In this document: positions 49,764 through 60,262 of the stretch, piece after piece | Layout of the letters: each line of letters starts with the position of its first letter | Position numbering within the stretch: the stretch's first letter is position 1 | The notes under the pieces: generated by a model | Database searches by the model: none | Told to the model about the DNA's origin: nothing | Seen by the model: only the letters and a program-made list of their open reading frames with translations | NCBI GenBank assembly: GCA_001051155.2 | Contig: JYIP02000004.1 | Span: 1,489,576-1,553,575 of the forward strand | DNA from: Chrysoporthe austroafricana | Lineage: Eukaryota; Ascomycota; Sordariomycetes; Diaporthales; Cryphonectriaceae | Length of the DNA stretch: 64,000 bases | Direction: 5' to 3' | Position numbers and translations under genes: made by a program

Positions 49764-51095
49764 GCTATTTTTATAACAGTAATATATTGCCGTTTCGAGC
49801 TCCTATTGCCGTATCAGGAAAATATAGCCAGTACGTACATTGCGGCCCGTATGTACTTCAAGCATAAACTTTTTTCTGCTATTTATAAATTCTGCGCTTC
49901 TGTCCCAGCTTCCTCCTTTCCTCCCGCACGCCCAAAGCCCTTACGCTTGGCAATATTTGCTTTGCCATTCCCGCTCAGCTCTAGCCCTATTCTTCCATTT
50001 CTTGCAAATACTCTTCAGATTCTTTCCCCAAATATATATATCGAAGCTAACTACCATTTAATCAATAGCAGGCCCGAAAGACTTCAGTCTTAAACCAACC
50101 GACCGTAACAGGCTAGCGATATTACCAGTATCATACAACCGACCGAATTATCGTTATTATATAAGTCCTATCCCGGTTTTCGCTACCAATATACCGATAT
50201 ACTACCTCTCGAATAGCCCTATTACTTCACATATATCGTCTTAACCTAGCAAGCTGATATGCGAGCAAGGCGCAAAGTATTAATTCAAGATATTACAGAT
50301 TTGCCGATATACTATTACTGAAATGGCTTAATAATTGCATATTCGTTATCCGAATAAAGCAAGCCAACTCGAGAAAAAGGGGCAGGGCTAGCCTTAGCAT
50401 CTGGATTATATCGTAACCGCCAATAGGGTTCGAACTTATCGCGATATCGTCTACCGTACCGGCATAAAGAGGCTCCGCCCCCCCTTTCCTTTGCCTTTCG
50501 CCCTTCGCCTAGCGCTTAGATAAGCCCCATTCCCGGGATTATATCGTAATCGCGAAGCCCTAGTAACGTCGGGTAATAAGTATTCGGTTAGGAAGCGCAA
50601 ACCTTCGTATTGGACAGGCGAATATCGCGAAACGGCAAAGGCATAACCTTCATTAGCAGCTATAATTTTCGATTAGGAAGCGCAAACTTTCGTATTGGAT
50701 AGGCGGATATCGCAAGACGGCAGAAATACAACTTTCATTAGCAGCCATAATCTTCGGTTAAGAAGCGCAAATCCTTATATCGGATAAGTGGATATTGCGA
50801 TATTGCTGAGAGCGCAAGTACGAAATTTATTGGCCTAATAGCCAGATCTGCTAGGGTTATTGCCCTTTCCTTGCAACCAAGTAAGGAAACCGCGAGTATT
50901 CTTTGCAAATAGTACGGATCGTAAGATTACAAATAAAATTCCGACTAGTTCTTAGCTCGGATAAATAAGAAGATAGTAAAGATATTAATATTTTACTTTA
51001 TCCGATATCTAATAAGTTTTAGGCATATTGACTTTATAACTATATATAGCACTAGGCGCGAATATTACGTCCAATGCTATATCCGGATATAAAAA
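49764..51095. other. Start of the moderately AT-rich block, no gene recognised
   Basis: Composition changes abruptly: C/G return and CpA is again present. The frame 49,806-50,093 has no domain. An 85-bp tandem repeat (50,583-50,815) is listed separately. A GGTTCGAACT string at 50,428 resembles a tRNA T-loop but has no cloverleaf around it. Confidence 0.4.
50583..50815. repeat. 85-bp tandem repeat, nearly three copies
   Basis: Units start with TTCGGTTAGGAAGCGCAAA at 50,583, 50,668 and 50,753, an exact period of 85. The third copy is incomplete or diverged after about 55 bases. Differences are mainly C/T and A/G. The period is not a multiple of three, so it is unlikely to be coding. Confidence 0.85.
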
Positions 51096-52163
51096 ATGCA
51101 ATCGCGCCCTTTTGCAAAACTGAGCTTGCTAGCCTTAATACTATTACCCTCTTTTTTAGCCGATTATATAATAGCGTCTATCGAGATTTATAGCTATAAT
51201 TCTTTTACGAAAAAATTTCAATTTGGTAAAACCGAGCCGAATGCTCTTTATAGCAATATATACCTATTTGCTTGCCTAAACCTATAGCCTAATCCCGAAA
51301 CTTATACTTGCCTAGGATATCGTTAATGCCGGGTCCTAATATGGATATAATTCCAAGATAATTGCAAGGCATATTGTAAATCGGCTTTCGCAGCAGATAT
51401 CCTAGCTTGGCGGAAGCCCGGCTATTACGACTTTCTCGAGCCCAGCTTGCTAATTATTGTTAGCTTTCCTGAAATTCCGGAAGCATTTCCTATACTTCTG
51501 CCGGAAGCGAAGCTCCCGGCTATAAACCGATATAAAAATCTTTCCAGCCTTAATACAGTAAGCGCGATACCAGTTTTACGCCTTATCTCTCTTATTTCGA
51601 TTTGCATGCAAGCCGAGCCCTTATTCGGGATTATATACCCTTAAATGGATAACGACTTTACTGAAATGCTATTAGATCTATGCCTCGGGAGAACTATTCT
51701 AACTAGGTCTTTGCCTTTATCATTCGCAACCTATACTTGCCAGCTATATACGGCATGCCTACCGCTCCAGCCTTCGCTCATTACGGAAATACTATCGGCC
51801 GTTTCGTATCCCAAGCCTGATACTTACTACCCTTTGCTAAATATAGCTATAGAAACCACTTTAGCCGCTCTATATCTTAAGCTGCAAGACGCAATAATTA
51901 TTCGGGCGGATAACGAGATTAGCTCTAGGAATCTGCTAGCAGGAGAATAGGAAGCTCTGAAAATTATCGGAAAGGAAATTATCGATAATAAGACCTTCTA
52001 TATAGTCGCATAGAAGCCTACCTTAAAGCCCTTAAGCAACTTGGAGCATATAAAGGAGCTGATTGACAAATGGAAACAATTGCAAGCCAGGCGCAAGAAG
52101 CCTAAGCCTGCTATTCTATCCGATAGTATAAAAAAGAAAAGACGGCCCCGAAAGCATTTCTAG
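51096..52163 (+). pseudogene. Decayed 356-codon frame with a signal-peptide-like start
   Basis: A single frame runs from ATG 51,096 to TAG 52,161-52,163 and is broken only by TAG 51,285, two TAA at about 51,324-51,345, TAA 51,642, TAG 51,948 and TAG at about 52,011. Each is one C-to-T or G-to-A change from Gln or Trp. The N-terminus (MQSRPFAK, then LSLLALILLPSFLA) has the charge and hydrophobic core of a secretion signal. The middle is polar with a few Cys. The last 50 codons are strongly basic and helical (HIKELIDKWKQLQARRKK, KKKRRPRKH), which is odd for a secreted protein. I do not recognise the family. Single-frame persistence over 1 kb supports former coding; the secretion idea is inference. 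Confidence 0.55.
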
Positions 52164-52442
52164 AACTTATTTGCTTTCAAATATAATATTATTTATCCGC
52201 TTTTATTCTGCCAGTTCCAATAATTATTAACAAAACCAAAATAGATTACTAAAATAAAGCGGTTTGAATTTTATATTAAATTGCTAAATAATAGTACGAA
52301 ATATTCCAAAATAATAGAAATATAATAAGGCTAGTAAGTAATTAATAGAGATTAAATACAAAATTTAGAAAGGATACTAGCATATGCTTTTCAAGTATAG
52401 CCTTTTTTCGTAAATCTTATTTAAAATCAGTAAAAGAAAGCT
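52164..52442. other. Non-coding gap between two decayed frames
   Basis: AT-rich, no coherent frame on either strand, no repeat seen. It separates the decayed frames ending at 52,163 and starting at 52,443. Confidence 0.35.
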
Positions 52443-53026
52443 GCTCAAGTTACGCTAATTATTTCGAGCAGTATAAGGATTCTTACCCGCATATTCCATA
52501 CTAACTGCTATTACGTTACGAGAATTCCAGAGAAATTGCTGCAATCGCGGATTTCCAAGCTCAATACCCTTCTCTATCAGCCTTACATATATATGCTTGA
52601 GTTTCTGGACCAGGTCAGAATAAACAAGATCGGCCGCTATATACCTTCCTACTTTATATACTTACGGGTTAAGCAAGATATATAAAGAAACTTTATTAAG
52701 TAATTGCCTTCCGACATTTTCCAAAACAAGACTTGGCTTTCCATTGCATAAAGAATTACCGAAATAGATAGGAATACAGGAATCTTGGATTTGCTCGAGC
52801 AGCTTGAAAATCCGCAATATACGAGAAAAGTTATTCGTTTCCTTAATAATAATCGATTCAGGCAAGGATTGCTTAAAGTCCCGGTATATAAACGGCAAAA
52901 GCAGCCCGGGGAAACGGGAAACTTTCCGAGAAATATCGAGCCGGAAGGTATACAAGTTATTGGAAATCTATTCCCTTTGCAACAAATAAGTCTTGCGAGC
53001 GAACCGAAATTCCTAAGCTTGCTATA
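52443..53026 (+). pseudogene. Decayed 194-codon frame, unknown protein
   Basis: One + frame reads about 195 codons with three internal stops (two TAA at about 52,680-52,700 and one TAA at about 52,749) and ends TAA at 53,025-53,027. Phrases such as YIYMLEFLDQVRINKIG, DLLEQLENPQYTRKV and RFRQGLLKVPVYKRQKQ look protein-like, with mixed charge and regular hydrophobics. The longest uninterrupted part is 52,785-53,027. The minus strand also has a 129-codon frame here (52,649-53,038), but its Cys/Leu-rich composition looks like a shadow. The family is unknown. Confidence 0.45.
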
Positions 53027-53237
53027 AGCTAAATACATTCATAGCGGGTATTTAAATAGCTTACTTTTGTAATAATCGAGACGGTTATAATAGTTATAAT
53101 AATTATCCTGATTTTGTAAAAAGTATTTAGCAGGAAGGTTTGTAATTTGCAAAGGCTGTAAAGTAATAGGAATTGTTCTTCTTAAATAAGAATATATTTT
53201 AAATTTATATTACAAACAGGATAAATATCCAGGATTA

Positions 53238-53505
53238 AAGGGCAAGCTGAAAGGCGGACTGAAAGGCGCATTAAAGGGCGTATTAAAGGGCGCACTAAAG
53301 GGCGTATCGAAAGGCGCACTAAAAGGCGTACTGAAAGGCGCATTGAAGGGCATATTAAGGGGCGCATTAAAGGGCGCATTAAGGAACGCATAAAAATCCC
53401 ATACAGAAAAGGGCATATTAAAGGGCGTATTAAGGGGCGCATAAAAGTCCTATACAGAAAAGGGCGCATTAAAGGGCGTACTGAAAGGCGTATTAAAAAG
53501 GCGCG
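53238..53505. repeat. 12-bp minisatellite (GGCGCATTAAAG type)
   Basis: About twenty variants of a 12-base unit, interrupted twice by a 23-base spacer (CATACAGAAAAGGG-like) at about 53,398 and 53,450. On the minus strand it encodes a four-residue repeat (NAPF, NTPF, SAPF) that stays open for 68 and 108 codons in two frames. It contains much more G/C than its surroundings. Confidence 0.9.
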
Positions 53506-54292
53506 CAAAAGTCCTATGCATAAAGATTCATATAAAGGTTACAGGTTATATAGGCCCAGACCTGATTGAATAAAAACCCTACTTCTCAATTTCTTATTGC
53601 ATAAATACGAGCTAAGACATATTATTATTTTGCAAGAAGTCAGAAATGAAAGAAACAAATCAGCTCTATTCTGAACGTTCCTTTTAACGGCCAAATTTGA
53701 TTTACAATAGTATATCAAAATATATCAACCGAAATCCTTCTTATCAAACGATCTCTAATCAATCTATAGCTTAATTCAATCCATATCGAACTACTTATAA
53801 AAATACTCAAGCTAGGCCTTAAGGATATCCGTTTTATAAGGCAATAGGTTATCGGGATAGGACAAACAATATACTAGAAGGTATATTCTGTCTGGATTTA
53901 TATATCTAATAATACAATAATGCCGATCGAGAAGTACAATACTTATAATGGGCAAGCAACTATGCCTATAGGTTTTGAAATCTATTTGGGTGGTTTCGGG
54001 ATTTGCAAAATCGGAAATTCGCTATAATTAAAATTAAGGGCTAAGGTTGACTTCGGGCTAAGTTCGGACAAAAGGGCTGATAAACAGCTATTTGTATCGT
54101 ATTAGTATCTAATATACAAAAGCCCGCAACTCTTCCAATAATCTCGCGATATCGTTTTATTAGCTATATATTATTATTTCCGAAAGCAGCCTTTCTATAT
54201 ATTTCATTCATATAGAGGTTATACTCTAACCCGAACGTTATCCTTCCCGTTCCGACTTTCATTACTATTAACCTTACGCTATCTCGTTAATA
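53506..54292. other. Intervening region without a recognised gene
   Basis: Less mutated than its neighbours (CpA is common at 53,640-53,800). No frame above 60 codons and no domain. Nothing specific is seen. Confidence 0.35.
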
Positions 54293-54769
54293 TTGGTCAA
54301 TTTTGGAATTATAACTTCAATTCATTTTAATAACCTGGCTATAAAAGAACTCGCCGACCAGATATGCGACTATCTCAGAATTATGCGCCGGTTTCGTATC
54401 GAATATATAGCTTTCGATATAATCCCTAACAACTCGATTCCAATATGCTTCCTAAATGCTAAGGGCAAAGAGGCGTAATATGCTTTTAATATTATCGAAC
54501 GATATAGCCGTACTTAAAGGCATCGTTACAGAAAGCGCTCTATTGCGTACCAGAAACTATTAGATAAGATTAAATGCATAGACTCAGAATTACAGAAACG
54601 GCTGGCATGCAAAATCCAATCTAGCCTTAATACAGAAATATGCAATCGTTTCGCCCAATATTTCTAGCGCAAGAAGACCCAAAAGCTTCGTAAATCAATC
54701 GGCTTAATTAAATTTAAGGCTAGAATAAGGCTAATAAGATATAATTATACAGATTGGCAACCAAACTAG
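54293..54769 (+). pseudogene. Decayed 159-codon frame, unknown basic protein
   Basis: A single + frame continues from 54,293 to a TAG at 54,767 with three internal stops (TAA 54,476, TAA at about 54,515, TAG at about 54,668). The second half is basic and helical (RHRYRKRSIAYQKLLDKI, KKTQKLRKSIGLIKFKAR). No start codon is certain and no family is recognised. It runs into the first unit of the 102-bp repeat. Confidence 0.4.
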
Positions 54770-55043
54770 TAACTATACTGGCAGCGACCAAGCTCTTTAC
54801 AACTAATTCCCAAGAAACTAGCCCTTTAATAATCCTTCCGAAAACGCTATATAGACTGGCAACTAGATTAGCAACTATACTGGCAGCAACTAAGCTCCTT
54901 ACGACCAATTCCCAAAAGACTAGCCCCCTAACGACCTTTCCGAAAGCGCTATACAGACTGGCAACCAGACTAGCAACTATATTAGCAACAACTAAGCTCC
55001 TTACGACCAGTTCCCAGGAAACCAAGCCAATAGCATTATACAA
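54750..55043. repeat. 102-bp tandem repeat, three copies, open on both strands
   Basis: Units start at 54,750, 54,852 and 54,954 (CAGATTGGCAACC type), an exact period of 102, that is 34 codons. Both strands stay open through all copies: plus 54,754-55,056 and minus 54,720-55,043. The minus reading repeats LVSWELVVRSLVAASIV, a Leu/Val/Ala-rich 34-residue unit. Variants between units are mostly silent-looking transitions. Confidence 0.88.
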
Positions 55044-55151
55044 AATAGTAATATAGGTTCGGAATTCGATATTCTATTGGATAATCCAATATTTATACTC
55101 GATATAAATGCTAGCATATATTAGAATAGTTATATCAATACTAGTATAGTA

Positions 55152-55628
55152 TATACGGATTTATTTGTCAAATCCTTATTTTCGCTATTATCAAGTTTTG
55201 AGTTAATAACCAAAAAGTATTTTCGAAACCGTAAACGATTTGCCAAAATCGAAATGCTCCTTCCGAACGATAGCAATGGCAATAAATATTCTCTGAAAGT
55301 AATTATAGCGAAAGAATATATTAGTCTTGCAGCGGAAATACTCTTCTAATATAGGATCGAGATCTATAGCAATACCGTTTATCTCGGCCAAAGCGATACC
55401 CTGATCGAGTTGCTAATATCATTACTCTTATATATCGCAAAAGAAGACGGGCTAAAAAGCTTCTTAAGGGAAGTAATTTACAAAGGACTAGATCCAAATA
55501 AAGCATTATTCAATATTACGATAGTCTTGCCGAGCGATAACAAGGAAAACGCCGTTTTCCAAATGCCTTTAGATAGAAAGACTGGGATTACAATTCGGGA
55601 TTTGCTTTTCTCCCAAAATGCTAGCTAG
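55152..55628 (+). pseudogene. Decayed 159-codon frame, unknown protein
   Basis: One + frame with a single internal TAA (at about 55,347, Gln-compatible) reads KKYFRNRKRFAKIEML, LAAEILF, LIELLISLLLYIAKEDGLK and LREVIYKGLDPNKALF, then a polar tail, and stops at TAG 55,626-55,628. Composition is protein-like, but no family is recognised. Overlapping minus frames (55,203-55,391; 55,321-55,506) are weaker. Confidence 0.35.
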
Positions 55629-55689
55629 TTTCTATACGACAAAAGAGATCTTCCGATATATTTGCTATATCCATTGAAATATTAAATTC

Positions 55690-56670
55690 CTTATACTACT
55701 GCTTACAATTTATATTATAAGGCAAACCAATATCCAAGTCCGCGCTATACGCCCGCAATAAATCGATCATTTTTATATTGTTTCGCCGGAACGCGAGCTA
55801 TACTGCAAGTCTTCCCAGTTCCATCTTTATATTTACATCCGCGCTATATTCCAGAAAAACCCGAGCGGCTTCGTAATGGTCCGAAAGAATAGCAGCCGCG
55901 AATGGCATATTTAGAAAGCTATTCTAAAAGTTAATATACGCCCTTGCCGGTATTCCGAGCAAAAGTGAAAAGAAAATATCGCTATCAAGTCCTAGCCCTG
56001 CAGCAATATGCAATACTATCTGTCCGAAACGATCGAGTAAACAAAGATCTATACCGTTATCCAGCAGCTATATAATAATTGCGACCTTTTCCCCTATTAC
56101 AAAACGGGATAAAAGGGTCCGCAAGATAAAGAAAAGAAAAGGATTACCGCTCGCATTAGAGATAATAGCGTTAAAGTCGATATGCTAGCTAGGCAATAAG
56201 ATATCGACTATATATATCCCTTGAAAACAGGCCTCGTAAAGAACCCAGTAGTGGGTTAGTATGAATCCGATTCTCATACCGATAAGGCTGCATATTCGGT
56301 CCGCTTCCCTAGCTAAAATAGCGGTAGCAAAGGCAAGTAATTCGCGCTTATCCGTACGCAAATCGGGCCAAAGCGTAAATAAGTCTGAAACAAATATGGG
56401 TAAAAGCGGCAGCGAAGTCCAGGAGGTTATAATAAGTCGGTAGCGCATATTTCTCAGCCAGCTTTCCGTAAGTAAGAGCAGCTGCTTTATAGGATAGTAT
56501 CCGCTATAAGCCAGAATCCAGATACTTGCTTTTAGAGTTCGGGCGCTCGTATTTATAATCCCGGAAACCGAAACTGAATATTTGTTTGCCGGAATATAAA
56601 ATGGCAGAATAGGCCTGAAAGATCTAGGATCGGTACGAGATCGGCAATACTCAATAAGGTTAAAAGCCAA
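55690..56670 (-). pseudogene. Ankyrin-repeat protein, RIP-disabled
   Basis: One minus frame of 327 codons. The first 161 are uninterrupted (56,670-56,185) and form a mixed helical region (SWLRNMRYRLII, then TDKRELLAFATAI). After a TAG at 56,185 the frame continues into ankyrin repeats: LLDNGIDLCLLDRFGQ with VLHIAAGLGLD, then AAILSDHYEAARVFLEYSADVN, then MIDLLRAYSADLD. Internal stops (56,185, about 56,066, about 55,930, about 55,817) are TAG/TAA where Gln fits. Fungal ankyrin proteins of this type often belong to self/non-self or stress-sensor families. The N-terminal region is not a domain I can name. The C-terminus and true start are uncertain. Confidence 0.7.
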
Positions 56671-57113
56671 TTAACGCTCGTTTAGTTAGCGGAACCTTTG
56701 GAAAGCTTCAGATTCGGAATAGCCTTGCTTATATATATAAACAGATATTATTATTGCAAGTTCTTAAGTTAAAGATCGTGCGAAAGCGGCATACTTACGG
56801 ATAGCAAGAAGCGGGGGATAATAAGCCAAAGCTATTAGCGAACTCGTCCTAATTATCGGCTTAACTTTGCATTAAATCAAAATATACGGTATTTTATAAA
56901 AGATAAAGCTTTTTTCTTTTTATAATTTCTAGCATAAAGGAAGAATTATAGGGAATGCATATGCAAATAATCACTTGGACTTATATTTATATAATAAGAT
57001 ATGCGGTCAATTTGAATAAATGGAAGAATAGAAATCGAAAAAGAATCTGATTCTAGAAAAGGAGCAATCTAAAGAATGGAAAAAGAAACAATATGCTTAT
57101 CCTAGCGCTAATA
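56671..57113. other. Gap between the ankyrin and Asn-rich pseudogenes
   Basis: AT-rich, purine-rich at 57,030-57,090. No coherent frame, repeat or RNA gene is seen. It may hold the former promoter of the ankyrin gene. Confidence 0.35.
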
Positions 57114-58082
57114 ATTGCATAAAGCCCTCGCACGCATTTGAAAGTCGTATTTATCTTATTTCCCATTCGTAAGCGCAATATGCTGCAAATATACTCGTTC
57201 TGGAACCGGTCGAGGCTTAAATAAGTTTTCTTGCCCCGATTTATACCAGTATTCCTGCATGCGCCCTTGCATGCTGCCCCAAACTGCCTTAGTATTTAAC
57301 TTATTATGCTATTGAAGCCTTTTTGGCAATTCTAAGCGCAAATAATATATTGGATTTGCTTGCGGTTGCGTTACGTATACCGATATGCTTATTATTCCAG
57401 TAATTTCGGGTTTCCTTACTCCTTTCTTTTTCAGCTTATGCAGTTTCTCGATATTCGTTAAGCGCTCGCTTCTCGGTTTGGCGAAAGAATTAAATCCGCT
57501 CTAGCAAATTCCGTATTCTCTATACGATACAGTAAAATGCCTTATCCAGCTTTCCATATTCAGCAAAAGAAGCTCAATAACTATCTTGCCTTTTATAACC
57601 AAAGACCTTGCAACCTTAACGCGTACCTTTATATAACGACTATATATATCTCTAATATCGGAATTGCGGAATTTAATATAAATATTCGCATTATTATTAT
57701 CAGACAATAATAAAAATAAATCCTAATTATCCGGGTTATCCGGGTCGTTTGAAAGGTTAACCGGGTTATTTGGAAGATTGACCGGGTTATTTGGAAGGTT
57801 AGCCGGGTTATTTGGAAAGTTAGCCGGGTTATTTGGAAAATTAACCGGATTATTCTTTTCTTGCAAAAACTGGTCGATATACGGATTATACCCAGAATTA
57901 TTATACGGGTTACTTGCGCTACTCGTATTACCCGTATTGTACGTGCTATTCGTATTGTACGGACTATCCGTATTATACGCGCTATCCATATTGTATATAT
58001 CGTATGCGCTAACCGTATTTTCCGGATTCAGGTCGATTAAATTGCCATTTCTATATGCAAACCCTATATCTAGTATATCCAT
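57114..58082 (-). pseudogene. Decayed Asn-rich protein with internal amino-acid repeats
   Basis: A single minus frame of about 323 codons from ATG 58,082. Residues 1-119 are uninterrupted: after YNMDSAYNTDSPYNT (a five-residue repeat) comes a tract of seven-residue units (PNNPANF/PNNPVNL) coded by a 21-bp tandem repeat at about 57,730-57,850. After TAA 57,723 the same frame continues in a more ordered region (YIKVRVKVARSLVIKGKI, LNMESWIRHFTVSYREYG), then a basic part (IEKLHKLKKKGVRK), TQPQANPIYYLRLELPKR and WGSMQGRMQEYWYKSGQE. Later stops at about 57,510, 57,311 and 57,167 fit Gln. No family is recognised. A prion-like Asn-rich head on a folded tail is a reasonable description, not a function. 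Confidence 0.55.
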
Positions 58083-58559
58083 ATCTTCCGATATATAGTT
58101 TTCAGGGCTTGGGTCTTATCTAAAATCAGGATAAGCATTTGTAAGATAGTTCTTAATCGCTTCGGCATTTATATGCTCTAATTAAGCTTATATATCGGTT
58201 CTATCGCTTTGAAATTCTTAGCCACTGGCTTGCTAGCTATTCCTATTGGCTATAATATTATAGCCACTTGCTTAATAACTAGCTTGCATTTAGTTATTAT
58301 TATTTCCTATATAATAGCTTCTTTAATTATTACTTCTCTAACTTTAATTAGCATATATATTATATGCATTAATTTAACTAGCTTAATTATTCTTTATTTC
58401 TGAATTCGCTAATGCCTATCGACTTGCAAATAATTCAGAAGTTTTCGCGAGAAATAATATACTCTTATTAAAGCCTATACTTGAAAATACTTTATTGATA
58501 GTATTATTCATATTACTGAAAATAAATACAGCGCTGCTCGTAACGTTGTTTTGCGGTGG
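58083..58559. other. Gap with no recognised gene
   Basis: A 64-codon frame at 58,209-58,403 (+) is Ile/Leu-rich with no stop, but low-complexity (TAGCTT-type text) and probably accidental. Nothing else is seen. Confidence 0.35.
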
Positions 58560-59183
58560 CTATGCTATAGGACTTAGCGCGAGTGCTAATATAATGCTGC
58601 TTGCAATATTTATTTGAAATGCTATTCCAGGAACAGTTTTTGTAATATTTGAAAGTCTTGAACGATTGCCCTGCCGTCCATACAGGAAAATGTTTTGCGT
58701 ACTAATAGCAAAGTCAATATTTTTAAATAGCAGCAACGGAATGCCTTCTACTTGCAAGGCATAGCCTGGAGCTAGAGCTGGAAGATTGCGAGGAAGTGGA
58801 AGAGGTTTAGGGGCTGGAAGAGGTCTAGGGGCTGGAAAAAGTCCAGGGGCTGGAAAAGGTCCAAGAGCCAAAAGAGGTCTAGAAGGCTCTAGACGGTTGC
58901 CCCGCCGTCCATGCGAAAGAATATTTTGTATACTAATAGCAGAGTCAATATTTTTAGACGGCAGTAGCGGGATGCTTTCTACTTGCAAAGCATAGCCTGG
59001 AACTGGAACTGGAAGATTGCAAGGAAATGGAAGAAGTCTAAGGGTTGGAAAAAGTCCAAAAGCCGGAAGAGATCTGGAAGGCTCTGGACAGTTGCCCTGC
59101 TGTCCATGCGAGAGAATGTTTTGTATACTAATAGCAGAGTCAATATTTTTAAACGGCAGCAGCAAGGTACTTTCTACTTGCAA
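58560..59183 (-). other. Open 207-codon frame made of three long imperfect repeats
   Basis: No stop codon for 207 codons on minus, unlike every neighbouring frame. Three copies of a unit begin NIDSAISIQNILSHG-like (second and third copies reversed in coordinate order). Copy landmarks on + (TTGCC.GCCGTCC) are at 58,666, 58,897 and 59,092, so spacing is 231 and 195. Between them lie Pro/Leu-rich runs (LFPAPRPLPAPKPLPLP) that expand by a short LPAP unit and explain the length difference. There is no ATG at the beginning; a TAG precedes it at about 59,200. It is either part of a former larger gene or a coding-length-preserving repeat array. Confidence 0.5.
58664..59180. repeat. Tandem repeat of about 195-231 bp, three copies
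   Basis: Shared text includes TACTAATAGCARAGTCAATA and TTTCTACTTGCAA.GCATAGC in all three units. A shorter GGAAGAGGTCTAGGGGCT-like subrepeat is expanded to four copies in the first interval (58,790-58,880), making it 36 bases longer. All indels are multiples of three. Confidence 0.85.
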
Positions 59184-59579
59184 AGCATAGCTTAATCGCT
59201 AACTATTAGAAGCTATATTAAGAAGCTTGCTCTCTTCCAAATACTAGAACGACGGAATACGAGCAATTTATAAGAATCGATATTAAAACTCGAAACTAAA
59301 AACTATAAAACTAGCTCGAAATACTTGGAACCTAAATAAAATCGTAAAAGCATATACCTTTATATTCCAGACCTAAGAGCTTCAGAGCAGTCCACTTATT
59401 ATATAGCAAGCATAAAGCCGACTTATTACTACGCAATTGCAATCGGAAGCCTTATTGCTTTCCTATTGCTTAATAAGTATTATAAGAGAGTATATATTAT
59501 TGCTCGATAGCTTATATTACATATTAAATATCCGATTCTAATAACTCGAAACGCGTAAAGCGAATTAGGAATAACCATT

Positions 59580-60262
59580 TTACAAGCATGCAATATCATT
59601 ATCTTTCTTGCAGCTAATGCTATCGTTTGTGCTTTCGACTTTCTTCGAAACCTTGCTATTTCTGCAATTATTAACCTCGTCCCGTTATATATTGGAAGCC
59701 ATACGAATATTTTTGCAAACGCTTTCAGTATAGCCTTATATACGTATTACTTAGCGCATTACTAGCTCAGTAAGGTCGTTATAATAGAAGCTATTCTTCA
59801 TAACGTTCTATAGTAGCATATTCTGGACTTTAGCATTCTGGCCAGGAAACTCGGTATTTCCGCTATTAAAGCTCTAATAATCATTATAGTCTTTTCAATA
59901 TTTCCATTCCGAAAGCGAAGCCTTAATATCTTTCGTTATTCTCATTTAGCATTCGCTATAATCGCTTTCGGGATATCGACCGGATATATCTTGCTCTTAA
60001 TATGCCTGAAATCCTTCACTACTATCCTTTGCCTTTTCAGCAAAGCTTTTTTTACAATCTCGACCGCAATAATAATACTGCGGAAAGTATATCGAAAGCG
60101 CGTATATATAGTTCAGTTAGCTATACTAAACGAAATCGCTCAAATCTGGATACGATCCAATTACAGGATTAAAACCTATCCGAGCATTTACTTTTATATA
60201 CGATTTCCGGATCTATCGTTTCGATATTGCTTTCAGAGCTACTTACTACCAGTTGCATTTTA
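59580..60262 (-). pseudogene. Possible decayed frame of about 228 codons
   Basis: From ATG 60,262 a minus frame can be followed to about 59,580 with roughly ten internal stops, TAA/TAG apart from one TGA, all convertible from Gln or Trp by one transition. Phrases such as CGRDCKKSFAEKAKDSSEG, YPESDYSEC and ASLSEWKY are hydrophilic and protein-like. The plus strand has an equally long hydrophobic reading (90 codons open at 59,991-60,263), so the strand choice is uncertain. No family. Confidence 0.3.

Larger units (their letters stand above)
25455..49765. other. AT-rich block of RIP-degraded transposons
   Basis: A sharp change in composition starts near 25,460 and ends near 49,765. For example, 31,561-31,620 has only 6 G/C in 60 bases. 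TpA is everywhere and CpA/TpG are scarce, while CpG is still common (TTCGAAA, ATTCG). That is the known signature of repeat-induced point mutation, not of general CpG decay. No intact gene of any length is present; the longest open frames are under 100 codons. The content is LTR retrotransposon remains, listed separately. Confidence 0.92.

Noticed and set aside
50420..50445. GGTTCGAACT string like a tRNA T-loop
   Set aside because: No acceptor, D or anticodon stem pairs could be formed around it on either strand.
38224..52485. Shared text TTTCGAGCAGTATAAG at 38,227 and about 52,463
   Set aside because: The match does not extend beyond about 17-20 bases on either side, so common origin is not supported.
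52649..53038. 129-codon minus frame
   Set aside because: Rich in Cys, Leu and Ser with irregular charge. The opposite strand gives a longer through-stop frame with better protein character.
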